Of a DNA stretch of 64,000 nt, positions 16,490 to 24,358 are shown in pieces (the first letter of the stretch is position 1; the number at the start of each line of letters is the position of its first letter). The DNA comes from an uncultured Desulfovibrio sp. (GTDB lineage: Bacteria > Desulfobacterota > Desulfovibrionia > Desulfovibrionales > Desulfovibrionaceae). The notes beneath the pieces are model-generated. The model did not search any database, was not told where the DNA came from, and saw only the letters and a program-made list of their open reading frames with translations. The position numbers and the translations under genes are program-made. The stretch is from contig NZ_CABSIF010000002.1 of NCBI RefSeq assembly GCF_902477725.1, positions 256,508 to 320,507 of the forward strand, in the 5' to 3' direction.

Positions 16490-17869
16490 CTAAAAAAGCA
16501 GCAGGGCCGGTTCCGCCAGATATTCCACAAGTGTTTTCAAAAAATCAGCGGCGGGCGCGCCGTCTTCAACGCGGTGGTCAAAGGTGAGGCTCAATCCCAT
16601 CATGGAGCGGGCCACCACGGCCCCCTCGCGGATAACGGGCTTTTCCACCACGCGGCCCACGCCCAGGATTCCCGTTTCGCCGGGCTTGAGAATGGGCGTG
16701 AAGAAATCCACCACGGAATGCGCCATGTTGGTGATGGTGAAGGTGCCGCCGCTCATGTCGTCGGGCGTCAGCTCGCCCTTGCGGGCGCGGCCAGCAAGCA
16801 GGCGGGCTTCCCTTGCTATTTCAAGCAGGGGCAGCCTGTCCGCATGGTGCAGCACGGGTACCATCAGGCCCTCGGGCAGGGCCACGGCCACGCCCATGTG
16901 CACCTCGCCGTGACGGGTGATGGTTTGCCCGTCAAAGGTGGCGTTCATGCGCGGGTGCTTTTTCAAGGCCTTTGAAACGGCCAGAATGAGCATGTCGTTC
17001 ATGGAAAGGCGGAAGTCTTTGTTCTTTTTGTTACGGGCCTTGAAGTCATTGATGATGTGCACGCAGGCGGTTACATCCGCTTCGCTCACAAGGGTGAGCT
17101 GGGCGGAGTTTTGCAGGCTGCCCAGCATGTTGTCGGCAATGATCTTGCGCATGCCTTCCATGGGAACGGAGCCTGGCTCGCTGCCGCAAACGGCGCTGGA
17201 GCAGGTTGACTGAGACGCACCTTGCCCCGCGCTCTGGGCCGCAGCGAACTTTTCGGGGTGCAGAACGCGGTCAACATCTTCACGCACGATCTTGCCGCCT
17301 TCGCCAGTGCCTGTGAGGGTGGAGATATCCAGCCCTGCCTTGGCAGCCACGGCAGCGGCAAGGGGCGTGATCCTGATTTTGCCGATAACTTCGTGGCGGG
17401 CCTGCACATCGCGTTCAACAATGCGGCCCCCGGGGCCGGAGCCTGCGACGCAGGCAAGGTCAATGCCAAGTTCACGCGCCAGCCGCCGAGCGGCGGGAGA
17501 CGCTATCCCGCCAGTGCTAGAGGGTTGCACGGCGACTGACGCGTTGGTTTTTGCTGGCTTGGGCGCGCCCGCTTCCGCTGTGGCGGAAGCGGGGGAGTCA
17601 GACGCGCCTTCAACCCGGGCGATTGTTTCACCAGGTTCGGCCAGAATGCCAAGCACGGCACCCACGGCCACTTCCTGTTTGGGCTGCACCATAATCTGGA
17701 AGAGCACGCCATCGGCTGGGCTTTCCACCTTGTTGGTGATCTTGTCGGTTTCCACTTCAAACAGATCATCGCCCTGCTTGACTGCGGCGCCTTCGGCCAC
17801 AAACCATTTGGAAACCTTGCCGGTCTTCATGGTCAGACCAAGTTTCGGCATGGCAAGTTCTATGCTCAC
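16490..17869 (-). CDS. Dihydrolipoamide acyltransferase (E2) with two E3/E1-binding domains
   Basis: A 459-residue E2 core protein. The N-terminal lipoyl domain has the modifiable Lys43 in VETDKITNKVES. After a flexible Ala/Pro linker there are two peripheral-subunit-binding domains in tandem (SPAARRLARELG..., near 122-155, and ITPLAAAVAAKAGLD..., near 168-200) instead of the usual one. The catalytic domain ends in DHRVEDGA with His432. Substrate is probably the acetyl unit from acetoin cleavage, given the neighbours. It is the second E2 in this operon, and only this copy has the textbook DHRxxDG motif. It follows the short-chain dehydrogenase gene by 70 bases. Confidence 0.9.
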   Translation of the reverse strand: MSIELAMPKLGLTMKTGKVSKWFVAEGAAVKQGDDLFEVETDKITNKVESPADGVLFQIMVQPKQEVAVGAVLGILAEPGETIARVEGASDSPASATAEAGAPKPAKTNASVAVQPSSTGGIASPAARRLARELGIDLACVAGSGPGGRIVERDVQARHEVIGKIRITPLAAAVAAKAGLDISTLTGTGEGGKIVREDVDRVLHPEKFAAAQSAGQGASQSTCSSAVCGSEPGSVPMEGMRKIIADNMLGSLQNSAQLTLVSEADVTACVHIINDFKARNKKNKDFRLSMNDMLILAVSKALKKHPRMNATFDGQTITRHGEVHMGVAVALPEGLMVPVLHHADRLPLLEIAREARLLAGRARKGELTPDDMSGGTFTITNMAHSVVDFFTPILKPGETGILGVGRVVEKPVIREGAVVARSMMGLSLTFDHRVEDGAPAADFLKTLVEYLAEPALLLF

Positions 17870-17939
17870 TGCTGTTCTCCTGCGATGTTGTGTGTTGGGG
17901 CGGAAGGCTGCCTTTTTGCCGTCAGCCGGGCCGATGCCG

Positions 17940-18719
17940 TCAGCGGTAAACCATGCCGCCGTCGATAAGCACGGCCTGTCCGGTCATGTAGTCGGAATCC
18001 GGCCCTGCCAGATAGGAAACAAAGGCGGCCACGTCTTCCGGTGTTTCGGGGCGGCCAAGGGCTATGCCTTCGCAGTATTTCTTGTAGGTTTCACCCTTGG
18101 GGGCACCTGTGATCTTTGAAAAGCCTTCGTCAATGGCCACCCACATGTCGGTGCCGACCACGCCGGGGCAGTATGCGTTCACGGTGATGCCGCTGGAGGC
18201 AAGCTCCCGCGCCGCCGCCTGGGTGAGGCCGCGCACGGCGAATTTGGTGGCGCTGTATGCGCCGATAAGGGCAAAACCGTCATGCCCGGCAATGGAAGAA
18301 GCGCTGATGATCTTGCCTTTCTGCTTGCGGGCCATGAATTTTGTGGCTGCTGCCTGAATGCCCCAGAGCACGCCGTTGACGTTGATTCTGAAGATGCGTT
18401 CAAGCTCCTCGGGGGTGACGTCCAGCAGGGCCTTGACCTGAGCGATGCCCGCGTTGTTGATCATCACGTCAAAGCCGCCCAGTTCTTTTTCCGCATGGTC
18501 CACGGCGGCAAAAACCTGCGCACGGTCGCTTACATCGGCAATAAAGGTGGTGGCTTTGCGGCCAAGGGCGCGCACTTCATCGGCAGTGGCGGCCAGTTTG
18601 TCCGCGTTCATGTCCACAAGGCAGATATCCGCGCCGTCCTTGGCCAGGCGCAGAGCTATGCCGCGCCCGATACCCTGGGCGGAGCCAGTAACCAGAACAA
18701 CTTTGCCGTTAATAGTCAT
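17940..18719 (-). CDS. Acetoin/diacetyl reductase (short-chain dehydrogenase)
   Basis: NAD(P)-dependent classical SDR of 259 residues. It has TGSAQGIG at the N-terminus, NNAG near residue 90, and the catalytic Ser, Tyr and Lys in SASSIAGHDGFALIGAYSATK. The stretch around CPGVVGTDMWVAIDE and the GRPETPEDVA tail closely resemble BudC-type acetoin reductases (2,3-butanediol dehydrogenase, S-forming). Expected role: interconversion of diacetyl, acetoin and 2,3-butanediol feeding the acetoin dehydrogenase complex. The ATG at 18719 is preceded by GGAGGA. A sigma-54-controlled zinc butanediol dehydrogenase (26799-27869) complements it. Confidence 0.88.
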   Translation of the reverse strand: MTINGKVVLVTGSAQGIGRGIALRLAKDGADICLVDMNADKLAATADEVRALGRKATTFIADVSDRAQVFAAVDHAEKELGGFDVMINNAGIAQVKALLDVTPEELERIFRINVNGVLWGIQAAATKFMARKQKGKIISASSIAGHDGFALIGAYSATKFAVRGLTQAAARELASSGITVNAYCPGVVGTDMWVAIDEGFSKITGAPKGETYKKYCEGIALGRPETPEDVAAFVSYLAGPDSDYMTGQAVLIDGGMVYR

Positions 18720-18818
18720 GATCGTATCCTCCGTGTTGCCGCATGACCGGCGCAAATCGGCGCAAACCGGGCATGTCGTGGATGGCAGCACCCTGTGGGC
18801 CGCAAACTGCTTGTTGCA

Positions 18819-19133
18819 TCAGGCAAAAATTCCGTCGCCGCTGGCATTGCCAAGGCCGGGATGGATGTCGAAGCGCACAACGCCCACAGGCACCTTGACC
18901 GCCCGTGCGACCATCGCCGCGCCCTCGTAGCCAAAGCCGCCGCACAGCTCGATGGCAACGCAACCGTCTTCATCAACGGCCTTTTGCGCCGCTTCAACGG
19001 CCTCCCTGTAGGATGTCACGCCAATGGTCAGCAGTTCCACGCCGGGGGTGCGCGTCCAGCTGCGGTGCTCGGCCTTGACGCCGTTGCCTTCGCCACGGGG
19101 GCTCAGAAAAATGAATGCAGCCTTGAGTTTCAT
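18819..19133 (-). CDS. DUF6506-like small protein of the acetoin operon
   Basis: A 104-residue soluble protein with an N-terminal strand KLKAAFIFLSP and a glycine-rich segment ELCGGFGYEGAAMVARAV, consistent with a small alpha/beta domain. I recognise it only as a DUF6506-type family member seen beside acetoin-catabolic genes. Its biochemical role is unknown. Two ATGs lie six bases apart; the second (19133) has AGGAG at a proper seven-base distance, so I use it. It sits between AcoX and the acetoin reductase, with 42- and 99-base gaps. Confidence 0.7.
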   Translation of the reverse strand: MKLKAAFIFLSPRGEGNGVKAEHRSWTRTPGVELLTIGVTSYREAVEAAQKAVDEDGCVAIELCGGFGYEGAAMVARAVKVPVGVVRFDIHPGLGNASGDGIFA

Positions 19134-19181
19134 AACCATGCTCCTGGTGTTGGGGTGATCAGGCTTGTTGCCGGTCTGGGC

Positions 19182-20195
19182 CTAGTTGGCGTAACAGACC
19201 TGCGCGCCGCGCAAAAACAGCCCTCGCTGCCGGGCGTATTCCATGACGCGGGCCACATCCACCACGCGCATGGTGTCTTCTGACAATCGTATGCTGGCGC
19301 GCTGCCCGCGCCGAACCTCCACCTCGCGTTCGCCGTCCAGCGCCAGCACGCAGGGCGTGAGGGCCACAGGCACATCATCGCCGGGTAGCAGCTGGCGCAC
19401 GCGGGAGACGCCCACGTCGGCAAAGAGGCCAGGGCCGATGGCGGCGCGCACGCGGCAGGCAAAATCGGGGTCAAGATCAAGGGCCAGACCGCGCGGTTCT
19501 TCGGGCGAGATGTTCATGAGCTGCCCGGCTACAGTGGAGAGGCCGATGCTGTCTGGCCGACAGCGGGAAACAACAATCTGGCTGACTCTGGTTATGTCCC
19601 AGATGGCGCGGGAGCCGAGAAAAAGGTCGTCGTACACCGCCACATCCACCAGAGCGATATCCCTGAACTGACCGTCCACATGCACTTCAAGCAGGCTGGC
19701 CTCGCGGCAGCCTTCGTCAATGGTTACACCGCCGCAGGCGAGCACGCCCGCAGCAAGGCCAGCCACTGTGGCTTCGGCCATGACAGGAAAAACGTTGTTG
19801 GTGCCAGTGGAGAGCGGCAGAATGGGCGTTTTGCGCGCGCCCTTGCAGGCGGCGCGGCTTGTGCCGTCGCCCCCCATGACGATGATGACCGCAACCCCCT
19901 CCTGCTGCATGAGAGCGGCGGCGTTGATGGTGTCCTCCTGCGTGTTGTGCAGGTAAATATCCACCGGAGCCACGTTCACAGGCGTTTCCAGAGCTTCCAG
20001 ATCGCTCAGGGCGCGCGGCACGATGCCGTAGCCCTCGGGCATATACAGAACATCACGTACCCCGGCGGCGGCCAGACCAACCAGAATCCGGCGCACCATG
20101 CGCACCTTCTCCTGATTGTCAAAAACACTGCCGTGCGCGACTATGCGGCGTATGTCCTTGCCTGATGCCGGATTGGCGATAATGGCTGCTTTCAC
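19182..20195 (-). CDS. acoX: AcoX-type ATP-NAD kinase family protein
   Basis: A 337-residue protein of the ATP-NAD kinase/AcoX family. It starts with the strand AAIIANPASGKDIRR, and the key GGDGTSRAACKG loop lies near residue 107, followed by PLSTGTNNVFP, as in NAD and diacylglycerol kinases. AcoX occurs in acetoin operons of many bacteria; its exact reaction is not established. It sits directly after the E1 beta gene with a 125-base gap that contains a strong hairpin (20277-20305), suggesting differential stability of the mRNA on either side. Confidence 0.88.
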   Translation of the reverse strand: MKAAIIANPASGKDIRRIVAHGSVFDNQEKVRMVRRILVGLAAAGVRDVLYMPEGYGIVPRALSDLEALETPVNVAPVDIYLHNTQEDTINAAALMQQEGVAVIIVMGGDGTSRAACKGARKTPILPLSTGTNNVFPVMAEATVAGLAAGVLACGGVTIDEGCREASLLEVHVDGQFRDIALVDVAVYDDLFLGSRAIWDITRVSQIVVSRCRPDSIGLSTVAGQLMNISPEEPRGLALDLDPDFACRVRAAIGPGLFADVGVSRVRQLLPGDDVPVALTPCVLALDGEREVEVRRGQRASIRLSEDTMRVVDVARVMEYARQRGLFLRGAQVCYAN

Positions 20196-20276
20196 GTTGG
20201 CTCCGGTGGATGTAGTGCGCAGGCAGGGCCTGCTGCATTGCTTGCAATAGCTGTTGCAATCGTATGCTGCCGCGAT

Positions 20277-20305
20277 GGGGCAGGCCTTGTGCCTGTGCCT
20301 GCCCC
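20277..20305 (-). promoter_or_regulatory. Strong intercistronic hairpin between acoB and acoX
   Basis: A perfect 9-bp GC-rich stem, GGGGCAGGC (20277-20285) with GCCTGCCCC (20297-20305) and an 11-base loop. It lies just after the acoB stop codon. No T-run follows on the minus strand, so it is not a classical terminator. It could protect the upstream acoC-acoA-acoB mRNA from 3' decay or reduce read-through into acoX. Confidence 0.55.
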
Positions 20306-20320
20306 TTGAAAGCGGCTTAA

Positions 20321-21292
20321 TTATCGCAGCGACTTGACCGCAGCGACGATCTGATCCGCGCCGGGAATGTAGGCCTTTTCCAGCGGCGGGCTGAAGGGGA
20401 CGGGGCAGTAAGGAGCGCCCACGCGCACGATGGGCGCGTCCAGATAGTCCAGGGCTTCCTCGGCTACCATGGCGGCGATTTCCGCACCGGCTCCGGCGGT
20501 TTTGACGGCTTCGTGCGCAACCACAAGGGCGTGGGTTTTTTTGACGGAATTGAGGATGATGTCCTTGTCGAGCGGCACCAGACAGCGGGGGTCTACCACT
20601 TCGGCGCTGATGCCCTGAGCGGCCAGGGTTTCTGCGGCCTGAAGGGCGGAGTGAACCATGAGTGAGGTGGCTACAATGGTTACGTCCGTGCCTTCGCGCT
20701 TTACGTCGCCCTTGCCAAGCTCAATGGGCGTCGCCTCGTCGCCAACTTCGCCTTCCACGCCGTACAGAATCTTGTGTTCAAGAAAGACCACGGGGTTGTC
20801 GTCGCGGATGGCGCTGATGAGCAGGCCTTTTGCGTCTGCCGGGGTAGAGGGAATGCACACCTTGATGCCGGGAATGTGCATGAACCATGCTTCAAGGCTC
20901 TGGGAGTGCTGGGCCGCAGCGCCCACGCCAGCGCCCTGCGGCATGCGCAGCACCATGGGCACCTTGGCCTTGCCGCCAAACATGTAGTGCATTTTGGCGG
21001 CCTGATTGAAGAGCTGGTCAAAGGCAACGCCGATAAAGTCCACAAACATCAGCTCTGCCACAGGGCGCAGACCAGCTGCGGCGGCACCGGCGGCAGCGCC
21101 CACAATGGCGCTTTCCGTGATAGGGGTATCGCGCACGCGGCGTTCGCCGAATTTGTCAAAAAGGCCTTGGGTCACGCCAAAGCAGCCGCCAAACTTGCCC
21201 ACGTCTTCACCGATGATGAACACGTTTTCGTCCCGCTCCATCTCCTGGCGCATGGCATCGTTAAGCGCTTGCAGGTAGGTTTTGATCGCCAT
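20321..21292 (-). CDS. acoB: Acetoin dehydrogenase E1 component, beta subunit
   Basis: A 323-residue transketolase-like E1 beta subunit. Features include EDVGKFGGCFGVTQGL, RVRDTPITESAIVGAAAGAA with the conserved Glu that activates thiamine diphosphate, and the C-terminal transketolase domain ending AYIPGADQIVAAV. With AcoA it cleaves acetoin to acetaldehyde and an acetyl group that passes to E2. The ATG at 21292 has GGAGAA upstream; a longer frame would overlap the acoA end without homology. It follows acoA after 56 bases. Confidence 0.93.
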   Translation of the reverse strand: MAIKTYLQALNDAMRQEMERDENVFIIGEDVGKFGGCFGVTQGLFDKFGERRVRDTPITESAIVGAAAGAAAAGLRPVAELMFVDFIGVAFDQLFNQAAKMHYMFGGKAKVPMVLRMPQGAGVGAAAQHSQSLEAWFMHIPGIKVCIPSTPADAKGLLISAIRDDNPVVFLEHKILYGVEGEVGDEATPIELGKGDVKREGTDVTIVATSLMVHSALQAAETLAAQGISAEVVDPRCLVPLDKDIILNSVKKTHALVVAHEAVKTAGAGAEIAAMVAEEALDYLDAPIVRVGAPYCPVPFSPPLEKAYIPGADQIVAAVKSLR

Positions 21293-21348
21293 ATTTTTCT
21301 CCATTCTGAAAAATCTGAAGGTGGTTTCCGCAGTTTCAGGCAAACGCT

Positions 21349-22311
21349 TTAGGCGTACACGTCTTCCAGCAGGTCTTCCGGCTTGGGGAAGGGGCTGTCT
21401 TCCGCAAACTTGACGGCGGCTTCAATCTCGGCCGCCACAGACGCGGAGATGCCGTCCAGCTCCGCCTGAGTGGCGGTGCCGGTTTCCACCAGTTTTTTGG
21501 CAAAACGTGGAATGGGATCCTTGGCCTTCCATTCTTCCAGTTCTTTTTCGCTACGGTACACGCAGGCATCGCCCTCAAAGTGGCCGCGCCAGCGGTAGGT
21601 CTTGCATTCTATGAGCGAGGGACCCTGGCCCTTGCGCGCGCGTTCCACGGCCATGGTCACGGCTTCGTACACGGCGAGCACATCGTTGCCGTCAATGACA
21701 ACGCCTGGCATGTCGTATCCGGCGGCACGGTCGGCAATGTCGGTGATGGCCATGGATTTGCTCTGCGGGCAGGAGATGCCGTAGCCGTTGTTTTCATTGA
21801 TAAAGATGACGGGGAGCTTCCATGCGCTGGCCATGTTCAGCGATTCCTGCGTGGTGCCCTGGTTGGACGCGCCATCGCCGAAGAAGCAGGCGCACACGCC
21901 CTTGGTGTCTTTGTACTGGCAGCTGAAGGCCGCGCCCACGGCCAGGGGGCCGCCGCCGCCCACAATGCCGTTGGCGCCAAGAATGCCGATGTTGAAATCG
22001 GCAATGTGCATGGAGCCGCCCTTACCCTTGCAGTAACCGGTGGAGCGGCCATAGATTTCGGCCATCATGAGCTTGAGGTCGCCGCCCTTGGCAATACAAT
22101 GCCCGTGCCCACGGTGGGTGCTGGTGATCATGTCCGTCTGCTTCAGCGCGGCGCACGCGCCTGTGGCAACGGCTTCTTCACCAAGGTAGAGGTGAACGAA
22201 TCCGGGTATTTTGCCAGCTGCAAAAAACTTTTGCAGCTCGCTTTCAAAAAGGCGGATCTTGGTCATGGTGCTGAACATTTCCAGCAGAACCTTTTTGTCG
22301 GGATGTTTCAT
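21349..22311 (-). CDS. acoA: Acetoin dehydrogenase E1 component, alpha subunit
   Basis: A 320-residue E1 alpha subunit. It carries the thiamine diphosphate motif GDGASNQGTTQESLNMA ending in INENN, and the phosphorylation-loop-like YGRSTGYCKGKGGSMH segment typical of acetoin and pyruvate E1 alpha proteins. It pairs with AcoB to form the decarboxylase-like (here C-C cleaving) component. GGAGAG precedes the ATG. The AcoX, Lin0512, acetoin reductase and AcoR neighbours favour acetoin over pyruvate or branched-chain 2-oxo acids as substrate. Confidence 0.93.
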   Translation of the reverse strand: MKHPDKKVLLEMFSTMTKIRLFESELQKFFAAGKIPGFVHLYLGEEAVATGACAALKQTDMITSTHRGHGHCIAKGGDLKLMMAEIYGRSTGYCKGKGGSMHIADFNIGILGANGIVGGGGPLAVGAAFSCQYKDTKGVCACFFGDGASNQGTTQESLNMASAWKLPVIFINENNGYGISCPQSKSMAITDIADRAAGYDMPGVVIDGNDVLAVYEAVTMAVERARKGQGPSLIECKTYRWRGHFEGDACVYRSEKELEEWKAKDPIPRFAKKLVETGTATQAELDGISASVAAEIEAAVKFAEDSPFPKPEDLLEDVYA

Positions 22312-22346
22312 GGTACTCTCCTCAGATTGCTGATTGTGGTGCCGAC

Positions 22347-22709
22347 TCAGTCAATATCTACCGACACGGTCAGGGCCGCGCAGGCCAACACGATGTCACT
22401 GCAACCGGGGCTGAAGCAGGCAACTTCGAGGCCCGGAGTGCGCAAGCCGCCCGTAACGACCTCAATGCTCTTTTCCCCGATGGGAATGGCGGCAAGCACT
22501 GCCTCCTTGTCCACCAGGTCAGGTTCGGGCACGGCAATGCGCGCATGCACATGCACACCCTGAAAAGATCCGCGCCCGAGTATCTCCACCAGGCCGCACA
22601 AACAACTGCGCGAAATGGCGTCCTTAACCGCGCGGTATGCGGCCTTGGTCATGTTTGCGCCGTGCAGATCTGCCCCGGTGCCCAGTTCAACCACGTAACG
22701 TTGCAGCAT
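22347..22709 (-). CDS. Lin0512-family small protein
   Basis: A 120-residue protein beginning MLQRYVVELGTGADLHG. The glycine-rich opening, the internal cysteine pair (SCLCGLVEI) and the GVHVHARIAVPEP strand match the Lin0512 family as I remember it. Members of that family are often found in acetoin or diol operons and have no proven function. GGAGGA lies seven bases before the ATG at 22709. The gene sits 16 bases after the first E2 gene and 35 before acoA, so it is firmly inside the operon and may assist the E1/E2 complex. Confidence 0.75.
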   Translation of the reverse strand: MLQRYVVELGTGADLHGANMTKAAYRAVKDAISRSCLCGLVEILGRGSFQGVHVHARIAVPEPDLVDKEAVLAAIPIGEKSIEVVTGGLRTPGLEVACFSPGCSDIVLACAALTVSVDID

Positions 22710-22725
22710 TGGATTCCTCCGCGGG

Positions 22726-23964
22726 TCAGCCCAGCATGCGCACGGGCTGTTCAAGCATGTCCGCAAGGGTGCGCAGGAAACTCATGGCCGGGCCGCCATC
22801 GGTGACCATGTGGTTGAAGGTGAGGGAAAGAGTCATCATCTTGCGCACGCACACCTGGCATTCAAAAACACCCGGCTTTTCCACCACGCGACCAACGCCG
22901 AGGATGCCTGTCTCCGGCGGGTTGAGAATGGGGGTGAAGCCGTCCACGCCAAGCATGCTCACATTGGAAATGGTAAACGTGCCGCCAGAAATTTCGTCCA
23001 TGGAAAGGCCGCCCTTGCGGGCGCGGCTGGCTGCGTCGCGCACCTTGGCCTTGAGTTCTTCAAGGCTGTAGGTGTCCGCATTCTTGACGTTGGGAACAAT
23101 GAGGCCCGTATCGAGCGAAACGGCGATGCCAAGGTTCACATGCTTGTGCATGTGGACGCCGTCTGCCTGCAGGGTGGTGTTCATGACGGGGTGCTGCCTG
23201 AGTGCGCGGCACACGGCAAAAGCGATGATGTCGTTGAACGAGAGGCGGTATTCCGGGTCTTTTTTGTTGCGGGCCAGCATGGTATCGCGCAACGCAACCA
23301 TTTCGGTAACGTCGGCTTCCACAAAAACGGTCAGTTGCGCCGCGTTTTGCAGGCTGGCCTGCATGTTGTCCGCTATAAGCTTGCGCAGCCCGTCCATGGG
23401 GATGACTTCGTCCGCATCAGCATCAGGGGCGGGGCATGGTTGCGTCGGGGCTACGCTGGCCGGAGCAGGGGCTTTTGCCGCAGCTTCGTGGGCGGCGCGA
23501 ACATCCTTTTCCGTAACAATGCCATCGCGTCCTGTGCCCGTTACCGTTGCCAGATCAACGCCCAGCTCTTTGGCGGTCTTGCGGGCTGCGGGCATGGCGC
23601 GAACCTCTCCTTGCGCCGTGCTGGCCTGTGTTGCCGATCCCTGGCTTTTGGCCCCGGAAGGGGCATGAGCGGCAGGGCTGGCCGCCGCATCAGCGCTTTG
23701 CGAGGCAGGGGCGGCCACAGCCTCGCCCGATTCGCCGATGATGCCGATAACCTGCATGACCGGAACAACCTCGCCCTGCGGGCTGACAATCTGCAAAAGA
23801 ACGCCGCCTGCCGGAGACTCGACCACATTGGTGATCTTGTCTGTTTCCACTTCCAGCAGGGGTTGCCCCACTGCCACCGCACCGCCTTCGGCCACAAGCC
23901 AGCGCGCAATCTTGCCTGTTTTCATGGTGAGGCCCCATTTGGGCATCTGCACTTCGTAGGCCAT
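22726..23964 (-). CDS. acoC: Acetoin dehydrogenase E2 component (dihydrolipoamide acetyltransferase)
   Basis: First gene of the aco operon, 412 residues. The lipoyl domain has Lys43 in VETDKITNVVES. One peripheral-subunit-binding domain lies near 122-160 and the catalytic domain fills the rest. The active-site motif reads NHMVTDGG: the catalytic His385 and the Asp-Gly are kept, but the usual Asp before and Arg after the His are replaced by Asn and Met. E2 accepts the acetyl group from E1 and passes it to coenzyme A. GGAGGT lies six bases before the ATG. A sigma-54 promoter is 50-65 bases upstream (24013-24031). Confidence 0.9.
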   Translation of the reverse strand: MAYEVQMPKWGLTMKTGKIARWLVAEGGAVAVGQPLLEVETDKITNVVESPAGGVLLQIVSPQGEVVPVMQVIGIIGESGEAVAAPASQSADAAASPAAHAPSGAKSQGSATQASTAQGEVRAMPAARKTAKELGVDLATVTGTGRDGIVTEKDVRAAHEAAAKAPAPASVAPTQPCPAPDADADEVIPMDGLRKLIADNMQASLQNAAQLTVFVEADVTEMVALRDTMLARNKKDPEYRLSFNDIIAFAVCRALRQHPVMNTTLQADGVHMHKHVNLGIAVSLDTGLIVPNVKNADTYSLEELKAKVRDAASRARKGGLSMDEISGGTFTISNVSMLGVDGFTPILNPPETGILGVGRVVEKPGVFECQVCVRKMMTLSLTFNHMVTDGGPAMSFLRTLADMLEQPVRMLG

Positions 23965-24012
23965 CCGCTACCTCCTTGCGCCGATGTGGCGCACGCGTTT
24001 ATGCCTGCTTGA

Positions 24013-24031
24013 TTGCAACTCTGATACCACT
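24013..24031 (-). promoter_or_regulatory. Sigma-54 (-24/-12) promoter of the aco operon
   Basis: Read on the minus strand: TGGTATCAGAGTTGCA. GG occupies 24028-24027 and GC 24016-24015, exactly ten bases apart, with TTGCA at the -12 element as in the consensus TGGCAC-N5-TTGCA. Transcription would start near 24003, about 40 bases before the acoC start codon. The divergent neighbour encodes a sigma-54 activator, which makes the match meaningful. Confidence 0.78.
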
Positions 24032-24090
24032 TTATAACAGGTAATAATCAATGAATAATTTATAAAATACTTTATGTGTGTATTTGGTAG

Positions 24091-24118
24091 TGTTCCAAAA
24101 TCGAACAGAATGCTGTTC
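24091..24118. promoter_or_regulatory. Putative AcoR upstream activating sequence of the aco operon
   Basis: TGTTCCAAAATCGAACA (24091-24107) is an inverted repeat TGTTC-N7-GAACA. It overlaps a second dyad, GAACAG-AATG-CTGTTC (24103-24118). They lie 63-90 bases upstream of the -24 element, a normal enhancer distance. The same TGTTCC-N6-GAACA pattern recurs before the butanediol dehydrogenase gene (26616-26632). Confidence 0.6.
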
Positions 24119-24358
24119 TGTAAGACCAGTTATGATACACTACAATATATAAAAAATTCATGGAGTTGTTTTTTTGGACACAATATGAATGTAGCCATGC
24201 GCAAAGAGCTATTCCATTTTTTCACGGACGATGCTATTGCTTAAAACAAAGCTGCGGGGTCGCATTATTCAGAAGTGGGGCAGATGGCCTTTTTGAAGTG
24301 GAAAGACCAGCGAACCGGCATGCTTGTTGAAAGGGCGTGCGCGTCCGGGAGATAAGTC

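Larger units (their letters stand above)
23965..24358. other. Divergent control region between acoC and acoR
   Basis: No gene seen. AT-rich spacer holding the sigma-54 promoter for the minus-strand aco operon (24013-24031) and inverted repeats at 24091-24118 that probably bind AcoR. The acoR promoter should lie in the rightmost 200 bases but no clear -10/-35 pair was chosen. Confidence 0.7.
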
